Positions 1-7,323 of a DNA stretch of 27,461 nt are shown here, piece by piece. The position numbers and the translations under genes are program-made. Positions within the stretch are counted from its first letter, which is position 1, and every line of letters starts with the position of its first letter. Below the pieces are notes generated by a model, which worked only from the letters and a program-made list of their open reading frames with translations, was not told where the DNA came from and ran no database searches. Source of the stretch: JAAFHN01 sp031421855 (GTDB lineage: Bacteria; Pseudomonadota; Gammaproteobacteria; Burkholderiales; Burkholderiaceae_C); the NCBI GenBank assembly GCA_031421855.1, contig JANOPN010000017.1, positions 1 through 27,461 on the forward strand, in the 5' to 3' direction.

Positions 1-107
1 GTTTCAGCTGCGTACTGAATTGGCGTGACTTGCAGAGTACCTGCGCCAGCCAAGCCGGTCGCGAGCAAACCGGCAGCTGCCAATGTTGCGAGTTTGAATT
101 GCTTCAT
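1..107 (-). CDS. Exported protein, N-terminal fragment (runs off the window)
   Basis: Reading leftward from the ATG at 105-107, the frame is open to the window edge and gives 35 residues starting MKQFKLATLAAAGLLATGLA. This is a typical Sec signal peptide: basic n-region (two Lys), an Ala/Leu-rich core and a probable cleavage site near residues 20-24. An AAGG ribosome binding site lies about 9 bases upstream, and a good promoter with a leader of about 108 bases precedes it. The mature part visible is only about a dozen residues, so the family cannot be named; an outer-membrane or surface-layer protein would fit the strong promoter, but that is inference. Confidence 0.65.
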   Translation of the reverse strand, partial: MKQFKLATLAAAGLLATGLAGAGTLQVTPIQYAAE

Positions 108-151
108 TCCAAATTACCTTTTCAAAATTTAAGAAGTTGCCCTCTTCCAGA

Positions 152-189
152 TATCGGCTACAGGACACACTTGCCTCAAGGTGCCGATA
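152..189 (-). promoter_or_regulatory. Inverted repeat in the 5' leader of the exported-protein gene
   Basis: TATCGGC (152-158) and GCCGATA (183-189) can form a 7-bp stem around a 24-base loop in the untranslated leader. It is not followed by a U-run, so it is not a terminator. It may stabilise the mRNA or be chance. Confidence 0.3.
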
Positions 190-222
190 CCTAAGAAGGC
201 GCTCCAGCGGGCAAGTGACGTG

Positions 223-251
223 AGTATATGCAATGAAATGGGGGGTTGCAA
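223..251 (-). promoter_or_regulatory. Sigma-70-type promoter of the exported-protein gene
   Basis: Read on the minus strand, TTGCAA (plus-strand positions 246-251) is followed after exactly 17 bases by TATACT (223-228), close to the sigma-70 consensus. The start point would fall near 216, leaving a 5' leader of about 108 bases before the ATG at 107. The 289-base gap between rfbC and this gene holds this promoter and its leader; I see no gene in it. Confidence 0.6.
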
Positions 252-396
252 CTTTTTCTAGTTGGGCAATGCCCTTATTTTGTTGCACCGCGCCAACAGT
301 TCGTGAGCGATTTCAGTGAGTTAGGGCGGCTTTGTGAGGGATTTTCGAGAAACGGGTTCTACGTAGGTGCTGCTTTTTTGATAGCGCGCGGCGTTT

Positions 397-996
397 TCAG
401 GGGAAAAGATCGTGTTTTGCGACACTTTTGGCGTGAGCAAATGCAGCACCTTTGGCGTCTTTTGCCGAGATTTGGACGACCTCGGCGAGTGTTGGGCCGC
501 CTGGGGCGGCCTGTGCGCTGAGTGGCCAGGCGACGCTTAGGCTGGGGTCGTCCCATTTGAGGACGCGGTCGCTCTCAGGGGCGTAGTAGGCGGTGGTTTT
601 GTAGAGGAAGTCTGCCGTGTCGCTCAAGACGACGAAGCCGTGGGCAAAGCCCTCGGGGATCCAAAACTGAACTTGATTGGCCTCAGACAGCTCGACGCCG
701 TGCCATTGGCCAAATGTAGGTGAGTATTGGCGGATGTCAACGGCGACGTCCCAAACGGCGCCCCGGGTGACTCGCACGAGTTTGGCTTGGGCGTTGGGTG
801 GCAGTTGGTAGTGCAAGCCGCGCAGCACGCCGCGCGAGCTGAAGCTGTGGTTGTCTTGCACGAAGTGGACGCTTTTGCCGACGGCTGCCTCAAAGGCGCG
901 CTGGGTGTAGCTTTCCATGAACCAGCCTCTGGCATCGCCGTGGACTTTGGGCTCGAGGATGAGGAGGTCGGCGATGGGTGTGGTGGTGATTTTCAT
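397..996 (-). CDS. rfbC: dTDP-4-dehydrorhamnose 3,5-epimerase
   Basis: RmlC-family cupin enzyme that epimerises C3 and C5 of dTDP-4-keto-6-deoxyglucose, the third step of dTDP-L-rhamnose synthesis. Family signatures are visible: HGDARGWFMES near residues 20-29, the catalytic His62 in RGLHYQ, Tyr132 in FLYKTT, and an ISAKD Asp180 that matches the Asp of the catalytic dyad. It is 199 residues, somewhat longer than the usual 180-185: extra residues lie before ISAKD (about 160-175) and at the C-terminus. It is the last gene of the rfbBDAC run, 58 bases after rfbA. The ATG has no clear Shine-Dalgarno sequence, so translation may depend on the upstream genes. No clear terminator follows. Confidence 0.95.
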   Translation of the reverse strand: MKITTTPIADLLILEPKVHGDARGWFMESYTQRAFEAAVGKSVHFVQDNHSFSSRGVLRGLHYQLPPNAQAKLVRVTRGAVWDVAVDIRQYSPTFGQWHGVELSEANQVQFWIPEGFAHGFVVLSDTADFLYKTTAYYAPESDRVLKWDDPSLSVAWPLSAQAAPGGPTLAEVVQISAKDAKGAAFAHAKSVAKHDLFP

Positions 997-1038
997 TCGT
1001 GTTGTAGCTTTATTACGTAGCGATTTGCGGCGATGGCG

Positions 1039-1063
1039 CGGTTAGAAAGCACGGTTAGAAAGC
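1039..1063. repeat. 13-bp tandem duplication at the 3' end of rfbA
   Basis: CGGTTAGAAAGC occurs at 1039-1050 and again at 1052-1063, a 13-bp period. The second copy contains the rfbA stop codon, so the duplication leaves a decoy stop just downstream. It looks like a small slippage event. Confidence 0.6.
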
Positions 1064-1957
1064 GCGCTCGTTGAGCAGCCCGAGCAGGTATTGGCCATAG
1101 CCGTTTTTGGCCAGTGGCGCGGCGAGTTTGGCCACTTGTTCGGCGTTGATCCAGCCTTGTCGGTAAGCGATTTCTTCGGGGCAGGCCACCTTGAGGCCTT
1201 GGCGTTTCTCAATGGTTGCGATGAACGCGCTGGCCTCAAGCATGCTGTCGTGGGTGCCGGTGTCTAGCCAGGCGTAGCCTCGGCCCATGATCTCGACTTT
1301 GAGCTGGTTGAGCTTGAGATATGCGTCGTTGACGCTGGTGATTTCTAGCTCGCCTCGGTGGCTGGGTTGCACGTTCGCGGCGATGTCGCAGACTTGGTTG
1401 TCGTAAAAGTACAAGCCGGTGACGGCGTAGTTGCTTTTGGGTTGGGTGGGCTTTTCTTCGATGCTGATGGCTTTGCGGGCGGCATCGAACTCGACGACGC
1501 CGTAGCGCTCGGGGTCGTTGACGTGATAAGCGAACACGGTTGCGCCGGTGGGGGTGGTGTCGGCGTTGTGGAGCTGCAGGTGCAGGTCGTGCCCATAGAA
1601 GATGTTGTCACCGAGCACCAAGGCGCTGGGGCGGTTGCCAACAAACTCGCGCCCGATGATGAAGGCCTGCGCCAAGCCGTCTGGGCTGGGTTGCACGGCG
1701 TAGCTGAGGTTGATGCCCCATTTGGAGCCGTCGCCCAGCAACTCCGCAAAGCGCGGCAGGTCTTGCGGGGTGGAGATGAGCAAGATGTCACGCATGCCAG
1801 CGAGCATGAGGGTGCTCAAGGGGTAGTACACCATGGGTTTGTCGTAGATGGGCAGGAGTTGCTTGCTGACGACTTGCGTAACGGGATACAGCCGGGTGCC
1901 GGAGCCGCCGGCCAAGATGATGCCGCGGCGGTCAGTGGTGTGCGAGGTGTGTGGCAT
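1055..1957 (-). CDS. rfbA: Glucose-1-phosphate thymidylyltransferase
   Basis: RmlA, which joins dTTP and glucose-1-phosphate to give dTDP-glucose, the first step of the rhamnose pathway. The 300-residue protein has the nucleotidyltransferase signature GGSGTRLYPVT (17-27), YDKPM (38-42), SPDGLAQAF (91-99), the metal-binding LVLGDN (Asp117) and a later EEKP motif. The ATG at 1957 is chosen because the protein then starts just before the nucleotide-binding motif as in the family; the frame stays open upstream but only inside rfbD. It lies 7 bases after the rfbD stop, with only a weak ribosome binding site, so translational coupling to rfbD is likely. Confidence 0.96.
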   Translation of the reverse strand: MPHTSHTTDRRGIILAGGSGTRLYPVTQVVSKQLLPIYDKPMVYYPLSTLMLAGMRDILLISTPQDLPRFAELLGDGSKWGINLSYAVQPSPDGLAQAFIIGREFVGNRPSALVLGDNIFYGHDLHLQLHNADTTPTGATVFAYHVNDPERYGVVEFDAARKAISIEEKPTQPKSNYAVTGLYFYDNQVCDIAANVQPSHRGELEITSVNDAYLKLNQLKVEIMGRGYAWLDTGTHDSMLEASAFIATIEKRQGLKVACPEEIAYRQGWINAEQVAKLAAPLAKNGYGQYLLGLLNERAF

Positions 1958-1964
1958 GGCTTGC

Positions 1965-2957
1965 TTAAGGAGTGATTTGTTGCACCAAGCGCTGGACGCC
2001 CACCGACCAGTGCGGCAGGTGCAGGCTGAAGGCGGCTTGGAGTTTGGCAGTTGACAGGCGAGAGTTGAGCGGGCGGGCGGCGGGCGTGGGGTAGCTGGCG
2101 CTGGGGATGGCTTTGATGGCGTCTTCGGCGACGCGAATCGGCGCACCTAAGCCCCTGGCAGCTTCGATGACGAGGCTGGCGTAGGCATGCCAGTTGGTCT
2201 CGCCCGCTGCAACGAGATGAAAAATGCCCAACTGTGAACTACTATTTTGATAGCAACGAAGTGAATGAATACCGTGACCAAGGGCTGATTTGTCATCAAA
2301 AACAGCGATTTCAGGGTTGCGGAGCACTTGGGCGAGGCTTTGGGCGGTGGTGTCGGCAATGAGGTCGGCCCCGGTGGGTGCGCCCCATTGGTCGCCAACG
2401 ACATTCAAGGCATCGCGCTCCAGGCTCAGGCGCAGCATGGTTTTGGCAAAGTTGCCGCCCCGCGCGGCGTAGACCCAACTGGTGCGAAAGATGAGGTGGG
2501 CGCAGCCACTGGCAGCCAGCGCGTGCTCGCCCTCAAGTTTGGTTCGGCCGTAGACGCTTAAGGGGTTGGTGGGCGCGTCCTCAAGCCTGAAATGCTCGCC
2601 CGAGCCGTCAAAGACGTAGTCGGTGCTGTAGTGAATGACGAGTTGGTGGCGTTTGGCGGCACGCTCGCCAATGGCGGCCAGGGCGGTGGCGTTGATGGCT
2701 TGTGCAGCGGCTGAGTCGCCCTCGGCTTTGTCGACGGCGGTGTAGGCCGCGGCATTGACGATGACGTGGGGCTGGGCAGCATCGAGCGCGGCGTGGAGCT
2801 TGGGCAGGTCGTCGAGCGGGGCATCGGCGCGGCTCAGTGCGGTGACGCGACCGAGTGGTTGCAGAGCGCGTTGGAGCTCCCAGCCAACTTGGCCATTGGC
2901 CCCAAGGATGGCAATGCGGGGTGTGAGCCGGGGTGTGGCCGTGTCGTGAGTGCTCAT
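1965..2957 (-). CDS. rfbD: dTDP-4-dehydrorhamnose reductase (with in-frame repeat insertion)
   Basis: RmlD, an extended SDR enzyme that reduces dTDP-4-keto-L-rhamnose to dTDP-L-rhamnose with NAD(P)H. Visible motifs are GANGQVG (19-25), STDYVFDG (111-118) and the catalytic YGRTK (Tyr136, Lys140). The start overlaps the rfbB stop by four bases (ATGA), so the two are translationally coupled. At 330 residues it is about 30 longer than usual. The excess is largely residues about 219-239, between the helix ending VLRNPEIA and the conserved GIFHLVAAGETNWHAYA. That segment is encoded by a copy of the dispersed repeat, read antisense and without a stop. The rest looks intact, so the enzyme is probably functional with an extra surface loop. 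Confidence 0.95.
   Translation of the reverse strand: MSTHDTATPRLTPRIAILGANGQVGWELQRALQPLGRVTALSRADAPLDDLPKLHAALDAAQPHVIVNAAAYTAVDKAEGDSAAAQAINATALAAIGERAAKRHQLVIHYSTDYVFDGSGEHFRLEDAPTNPLSVYGRTKLEGEHALAASGCAHLIFRTSWVYAARGGNFAKTMLRLSLERDALNVVGDQWGAPTGADLIADTTAQSLAQVLRNPEIAVFDDKSALGHGIHSLRCYQNSSSQLGIFHLVAAGETNWHAYASLVIEAARGLGAPIRVAEDAIKAIPSASYPTPAARPLNSRLSTAKLQAAFSLHLPHWSVGVQRLVQQITP
2241..2302 (+). repeat. Dispersed repeat copy C, inside rfbD
   Basis: Shares the family core, here TAGCAACGAAGTGAATGAAT followed by ACCGTGACCAAGGGC, at 2251-2285. It is antisense to rfbD and encodes residues about 219-239 without a stop or frameshift. The edge has CTAT and ATAG as short inverted arms, as in other copies. 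Confidence 0.7.
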
Positions 2958-4003
2958 GCGCCGTACTGCCGAGTGGTCCATTCGCGGTAGCTGCCGCTGG
3001 TGACGGATTGCACCCAGTCGGCGTTGGCTAAATACCAAGCCACGGTTTTGGCGATGCCTGTGTCGAAGGTTTCAGCAGGTTTCCAGCCGAGTTCGCGCTC
3101 GATTTTGCGGGCGTCGATGGCGTAGCGGCGGTCGTGACCGGGGCGGTCGGTAACAAATGTGATTTGGGATTTGTACGACAAACCGTCGGTGCGTGGGCGG
3201 GCCGCATCGAGTGCGTCGCACAGGGTGTGGACCACGTCGAGGTTGGGCTTTTCGTTCCAGCCGCCAATGTTGTAGACCTCGCCAAGCTGGCCGCCCTTTA
3301 AAACGCAACGGATTGCGGCGCAGTGATCGCTCACATACAACCAGTCACGCACCTGCTGACCGTCACCGTAAATCGGCAAGGGTTTGAGCGCCAAGGCGTT
3401 GTGGATGATGAGGGGAATGAGCTTTTCGGGGAAATGCCTTGGGCCGTAGTTATTGCTGCAGTTGGTGGTGAGCACCGGCAAGCCGTAAGTGTGGTGGTAT
3501 GCGCGAACCAAGTGGTCGCTGGCGGCTTTGGTCGCCGAGTACGGGCTGTTGGGCTCATAGCGGTGGGTCTCCGTAAACGGTGCATCGGTTGGGCCGAGGC
3601 TTCCATAGACTTCGTCGGTGCTGACGTGAGTGAACCGAAACGCGGCTTTGGCGGCGGCGTCCAAGGTGTTGAAATGCGCTCGCACGGCCTCTAGTAGTGC
3701 AAAGGTACCCACAACGTTGGTGTGAATGAAGTCGGCGGGGCCAGAGATTGAACGGTCAACATGCGACTCAGCGGCAAAATTGATGACCGCCCGAGGCTGG
3801 TGGGTGCTCAGCAAGGCGCTGATGGTGGCTGAGTCACCGATGTCGGCGCGCACAAATGTGTGGCGCGGGTGGTCAGGCAAATTACCGGGGTGGCCGGCGT
3901 AGGTGAGTTTGTCGATGGTGAGCACGGGCTCATCGCTGGTGGCGAGCCAGTCATGTACAAAATTAGAGCCGATGAAGCCTGCGCCGCCGGTGACGAAAAT
4001 CAT
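2954..4003 (-). CDS. rfbB: dTDP-glucose 4,6-dehydratase
   Basis: RmlB, an extended SDR that converts dTDP-glucose to dTDP-4-keto-6-deoxyglucose using bound NAD, the second step of dTDP-rhamnose synthesis. The 349-residue protein has the Rossmann motif GGAGFIG (6-12), the dehydratase-specific STDEVYG (Thr129, Asp130, Glu131), and YSATK (Tyr155, Lys159). It is the first gene of the minus-strand run rfbB-rfbD-rfbA-rfbC, with an AGGGGA ribosome binding site about 7 bases before the ATG. It overlaps rfbD by four bases and diverges from galE, so one short region serves both directions. Confidence 0.97.
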   Translation of the reverse strand: MIFVTGGAGFIGSNFVHDWLATSDEPVLTIDKLTYAGHPGNLPDHPRHTFVRADIGDSATISALLSTHQPRAVINFAAESHVDRSISGPADFIHTNVVGTFALLEAVRAHFNTLDAAAKAAFRFTHVSTDEVYGSLGPTDAPFTETHRYEPNSPYSATKAASDHLVRAYHHTYGLPVLTTNCSNNYGPRHFPEKLIPLIIHNALALKPLPIYGDGQQVRDWLYVSDHCAAIRCVLKGGQLGEVYNIGGWNEKPNLDVVHTLCDALDAARPRTDGLSYKSQITFVTDRPGHDRRYAIDARKIERELGWKPAETFDTGIAKTVAWYLANADWVQSVTSGSYREWTTRQYGA

Positions 4004-4028
4004 GTCTTTCCCCTGTGTTTAGCCCAGT

Positions 4029-4058
4029 ATTATCGAATGTTTGTCGAACCGATAGCAA
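4029..4058 (-). promoter_or_regulatory. Probable promoter of rfbBDAC
   Basis: On the minus strand TTGCTA (4053-4058) and GATAAT (4029-4034) are separated by 18 bases, giving a start point near 4022 and a leader of about 18 bases before rfbB. The match is fair, not perfect. No equally good plus-strand promoter for galE was found in the same gap. Confidence 0.45.
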
Positions 4059-4087
4059 GCGTGAAAAAGCGCGCAAAAATCAACGCC

Positions 4088-4102
4088 AAGGAGTCGCAGT
4101 TG
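4088..4102 (+). promoter_or_regulatory. Ribosome binding site that fixes a TTG start for galE
   Basis: AAGGAG at 4088-4093 is 6 bases before TTG at 4100-4102. Upstream in-frame ATG (4037) and GTG codons lack such a site and would add residues not expected at the GalE N-terminus. Confidence 0.7.
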
Positions 4103-5128
4103 TCGCAGCAAAACACCCACATCCTCGTCACTGGCGGCGCGGGCTACATTGGCTCGCACACCTGTGTGGAGCTTTTGGCGGCGGGCTACACGCCCATCAT
4201 CTTGGATGACTTCTCAAACAGCCACGCCTTGGTTTTAGATCGGTTGCACACCATCACGGGCCAACGCATCGAGGTCGTCAAGGGCGATGTGCGCGACGTG
4301 ACCTTGGTGCGGCGTGTGCTGGCTGACCACAAAATCAGCGCGGTGATGCATTTCGCGGGTTTTAAGGCCGTGGGCGAGTCAGTGCAGATGCCGATTCACT
4401 ATTACAACAACAACGTGTGGGGAGCGATTGCCTTGCTTGAGGCGATGCACGCCGAAAATGTTCGAGGGATTGTGTTTTCGTCATCCGCGACGGTCTACGG
4501 CGACCCAGCCAGCGTGCCCATTCGCGAAGACTTTGCGCGCAGCGCAACCAACCCCTATGGGCGCAGCAAGCTGATCATTGAGGAAATGCTGGCCGACTTG
4601 CCGGTCAGCGACCCGAGCTGGCGAATTGCGCGGCTGCGATACTTCAACCCGGTGGGGGCCCATGAGTCAGGTTTGATTGGTGAAGACCCGCAGGGGCCGC
4701 CCAACAATTTGATGCCCTACATCACCCAAGTTGCGGTGGGGCGGCGCTCGCACTTGAACGTGTTTGGCCAAGACTACGACACGCCCGACGGTACCGGCGT
4801 GCGCGACTACATCCATGTGCGCGACTTGGCCATTGGCCACGTGGCAGCGCTTCGCCATCTGGAACGCGGCCCGGGTTTGGTGTCGGTGAATCTGGGCACC
4901 GGCGTGGGTGTGTCGGTGTTGGAGCTCAAAGCCGCGCTGGAGCGCGCGAGCGGCAAAACCGTGCCCCACGTGGTCGCCCCGCGCCGCGCAGGCGACATTG
5001 CCCAGTGCTACGCTGACCCCACTCTTGCGCGCGAGCTGCTGGGTTGGACAGCGACACGCAACACCGCGCAAATGTGCGAAGACGCGTGGCGCTGGCAGTC
5101 GAACAACCCAGGCGGCTACTCAGGGTGA
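4100..5128 (+). CDS. galE: UDP-glucose 4-epimerase
   Basis: Interconverts UDP-glucose and UDP-galactose with tightly bound NAD, supplying galactose for the surface polysaccharide. From the TTG start the protein has 342 residues, close to the roughly 338 of E. coli GalE. The NAD-binding GGAGYIG is at 12-18, the catalytic SSSATVYG Ser near 128, and YGRSK gives Tyr153 and Lys157. The conserved RYFNPVGAHESG and GVRDYIHVRDLA segments are also present. It is divergent from rfbB with about 96 bases between. A frame reaching back to 3860 is open but lies over the 5' end of rfbB and has no supporting start signal. Confidence 0.95.
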   Translation: MSQQNTHILVTGGAGYIGSHTCVELLAAGYTPIILDDFSNSHALVLDRLHTITGQRIEVVKGDVRDVTLVRRVLADHKISAVMHFAGFKAVGESVQMPIHYYNNNVWGAIALLEAMHAENVRGIVFSSSATVYGDPASVPIREDFARSATNPYGRSKLIIEEMLADLPVSDPSWRIARLRYFNPVGAHESGLIGEDPQGPPNNLMPYITQVAVGRRSHLNVFGQDYDTPDGTGVRDYIHVRDLAIGHVAALRHLERGPGLVSVNLGTGVGVSVLELKAALERASGKTVPHVVAPRRAGDIAQCYADPTLARELLGWTATRNTAQMCEDAWRWQSNNPGGYSG

Positions 5129-5152
5129 TTTTTCACTCGATTTGAAAGAATT

Positions 5153-5208
5153 ATTGGGCTTTTATGCCGTTGGTCTGCGGATCTATTGACTTTGTTGCTA
5201 TCATTTTT
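5153..5208 (-). repeat. Dispersed repeat copy E, between galE and the OYE gene
   Basis: Read on the minus strand it contains ATAGCAACAAAGTCAATAGA then TCCGCAGACCAACGGC, matching copies A and B at nearly every position. It fills most of the 92-base gap between galE and the next gene and ends about 12 bases before that gene's ATG. Confidence 0.75.
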
Positions 5209-5220
5209 AACTGACTATTC

Positions 5221-6366
5221 ATGACTTCTGCCCTGTTTACTCCCGTCCAAGTTGGCGCGTCGATGCTGCAAAGCCGCATGGTGATGGCGCCGCTGACCCG
5301 AAACCGCGCACCGGGCCAACTGCCCAACGCGCTCATGGCCACGTATTACGCCCAGCGTGCCAACCCGCAAACCGGCGCCGCGCTCATCATCAGCGAGGCC
5401 ACGCCCGTCTGCGCCCAAGGCCACGGTTATGCTGACACGCCGGGCATTCATACACACGAGCAAATTGCGGCTTGGCGACCGATCACCGACGCGGTTCACG
5501 CTCAGGGCGGTTTGATTTACTGCCAACTGTGGCACGTCGGGCGCATTTCGCACACGTCGTTGCAGCCAGGTGGTGCCCAGCCAGTCGCGCCCAGCGCGGT
5601 GCGTGCTCAGGGCAAAACCGTGTTGATCGAAGACGGTGTGCCCAAGTTTGTCGACGTGTCCGAGCCCCGAGCCCTGACGCAGGATGAGCTACCGGGCGTG
5701 ATTGAGCAATACGTCAGCGGTGCAAAGAACGCAATCGCGGCCGGTTTCGACGGGGTAGAGATCCACGGGGCAAATGGGTATTTGATCGATCAATTCTTGC
5801 GAAAAGGCTCGAATTTGCGCACCGACGACTGGGGCGGCAGCATTGCCAACCGCACGCGCTTCTTGCAAGCGGTTTGCGTAGGCGTGTGTGAAGCCATTGG
5901 TGCGCAGCGGGTCGGGCTGCGCCTGAGCCCGGTCACAAACTCCAACGACGCGCTTGACGACGAGCCTCAAGCGCTCTTTGAACACGCAGCTCAATCGCTC
6001 GGCGCGGACGCACGAACCCAAGGCATGGCGTTTTTGCACCTGATTGAGGGCGCAACCGGTGCAGATCGCGAGTTCAATCAAGGCGCAGCCCCATTTGACT
6101 ACCGCGCCATGCGCAAAGCCTGGCGCGAAGCCGGCGCAACTGGGGCGTGGATGGTCAATAACAGCTACACGCTAGATTTGAGCGAAGCAGCGCTTGCCAA
6201 CGGTGCCGATCTAGTCGCCTGGGGCCGCCCTTTCATCGCCAACCCGGACTTGGCCACTCGCCTCAAAACCAACCAGCCGCTCGCCCAAGTGGTGCGCGCG
6301 ACGCTGTACGGCGGTGGGGCGGCTGGGTACACGGACTATGCTTCGCTGGCCCCCCTAGTTGATTGA
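5221..6366 (+). CDS. Old Yellow Enzyme family NAD(P)H:flavin oxidoreductase (alkene reductase)
   Basis: FMN-dependent TIM-barrel reductase of the NemA/XenB/OYE group, which reduces activated C=C bonds and some nitro compounds; the physiological substrate is not visible. The 381-residue length is typical. Motifs include MVMAPLTRNRA (20-30), the substrate-binding pair in EIHGANGYLIDQFL (His182, Asn185, with Tyr187) and the FMN phosphate region near ADLVAWGRPFIANPDL at the C-terminus. His-Asn rather than His-His is characteristic of the yeast-OYE/PETN reductase-like subgroup. The ATG has no evident Shine-Dalgarno. It is flanked on both sides by repeat copies in the same orientation and has no obvious link to polysaccharide synthesis. 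Confidence 0.9.
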   Translation: MTSALFTPVQVGASMLQSRMVMAPLTRNRAPGQLPNALMATYYAQRANPQTGAALIISEATPVCAQGHGYADTPGIHTHEQIAAWRPITDAVHAQGGLIYCQLWHVGRISHTSLQPGGAQPVAPSAVRAQGKTVLIEDGVPKFVDVSEPRALTQDELPGVIEQYVSGAKNAIAAGFDGVEIHGANGYLIDQFLRKGSNLRTDDWGGSIANRTRFLQAVCVGVCEAIGAQRVGLRLSPVTNSNDALDDEPQALFEHAAQSLGADARTQGMAFLHLIEGATGADREFNQGAAPFDYRAMRKAWREAGATGAWMVNNSYTLDLSEAALANGADLVAWGRPFIANPDLATRLKTNQPLAQVVRATLYGGGAAGYTDYASLAPLVD

Positions 6367-6387
6367 ATTTGCTGCTATGCTTTTTTA
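6358..6387 (-). repeat. Partial dispersed repeat copy F, over the stop of the OYE gene
   Basis: The plus strand GATTGAATTTGCTGCTATGC matches copy E's plus-strand ATTGACTTTGTTGCTATC at most positions, in the same orientation. The half carrying the GGTCTCCG motif is missing. The OYE stop codon at 6364-6366 is inside it. Confidence 0.45.
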
Positions 6388-6438
6388 CCGGCCCTCGCCA
6401 CTTGCACGATGCAACCGCGTCGGGCATCGTTGAATTCG

Positions 6439-7323
6439 ATGTCGAACCCCCAATTGACGGTTGTCACCGTCACTTTTAACAACACTGTCGACGAACTGGA
6501 AAGATTCGCGCTTGGATTCATGGCGGCTAGACGCGAGGCCCGTCGGTTTGGCCTTGACGTGCGTTTGTTGTATGTTGACAACGGTGATGATTCGGGGTTG
6601 AACTTAAGGTGTGAAGAGGTTGATGCATCGGTATGCGCGCGCAGGCTGGCGACATGTGCCGTGGCTTCGCAATCGGGATTGATTGACCGCGGCGACCGAA
6701 ACGTGGGATATGGGCCTGCCATGCACCAGCTGTGGCAAGCCGCGTTTGGCGATGGCTGCAGCGCGGTGATCACGGCGAACCCTGACGGCACATTCCACCC
6801 GGATTGCATTGTTCGCTTGCACGAAATGAGCGCCCGGCGGCCAGGACATTTGTACGAGGCAAGGCAATTTCCATCTGAACACCCCAAAATTTATGATCCC
6901 ACGCACGGTTGGACGGATTGGGCATCAGGCTGTTGCATCTACGTCGGCCGCGAACTGTTTGAGCGAGTGGGCAATTTGGACGCAGGGTTTTGGCTATACA
7001 TGGAAGACGTCGATTACAGCTGGCGGGTGCGTGCTGCTAGTCGACGAGTTGTCATGTGCCCTTTTGCGCTGTACGCGCATGACACCGCAGATCGAGTCAT
7101 CAGTGAGCGAGCGAGATTGGAGATGTACAAAGCAGGTCGCCGACTGGCATGGAAGTGGCAGTCACCCCGATTTCAGTTGCGATGCGAGACTGTTTTGCGC
7201 AATCAATTCAATTTGCGCGAGCTCCCGATTTTGGGGGCGCCTCCCACACTCACGCATCTCGAAGCATCGGTCGCCGACTTTTCGCACGCGTTTACCTTTA
7301 CCGGGCAGCGGTGGGCGTTTTGA
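6439..7323 (+). CDS. GT2 family glycosyltransferase (rhamnosyltransferase-like)
   Basis: Inverting GT-A glycosyltransferase, probably adding a sugar to the growing polysaccharide on the cytoplasmic face. From the ATG at 6439 it is 294 residues and starts directly with the GT2 fold (QLTVVTVTFNN); an in-frame ATG at 6409 would add ten residues. Neither start has a clear ribosome binding site. Family features are the nucleotide-binding LLYVDNG, the ANPDG acidic motif, and the acceptor-side segment with GFWLYMEDVDYSWRVR typical of WbbL-like rhamnosyltransferases. It overlaps the next gene by one base (TGATG), so the two are coupled. The nearby dTDP-rhamnose genes make rhamnose a plausible donor, but that is inferred. 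Confidence 0.85.
   Translation: MSNPQLTVVTVTFNNTVDELERFALGFMAARREARRFGLDVRLLYVDNGDDSGLNLRCEEVDASVCARRLATCAVASQSGLIDRGDRNVGYGPAMHQLWQAAFGDGCSAVITANPDGTFHPDCIVRLHEMSARRPGHLYEARQFPSEHPKIYDPTHGWTDWASGCCIYVGRELFERVGNLDAGFWLYMEDVDYSWRVRAASRRVVMCPFALYAHDTADRVISERARLEMYKAGRRLAWKWQSPRFQLRCETVLRNQFNLRELPILGAPPTLTHLEASVADFSHAFTFTGQRWAF

Noticed and set aside
4..288. 94-codon minus-strand frame over the left edge
   Set aside because: It runs through the promoter and leader of the signal-peptide gene in another frame and resembles no protein.
1358..1975. 205-codon plus-strand frame across rfbA
   Set aside because: Antisense to a clearly conserved rfbA, with low-complexity Gly/Val/Asp composition typical of shadow frames.
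3860..4099. N-terminal extension of galE back to a GTG at 3860
   Set aside because: It would overlap the 5' end of rfbB, has no ribosome binding site and adds 80 residues with no family match; the TTG at 4100 has a strong site.
6370..6390. Intrinsic terminator after the OYE gene
   Set aside because: There is a run of six T at about 6381-6386 but no stem before it; the sequence is better explained as a partial repeat copy.
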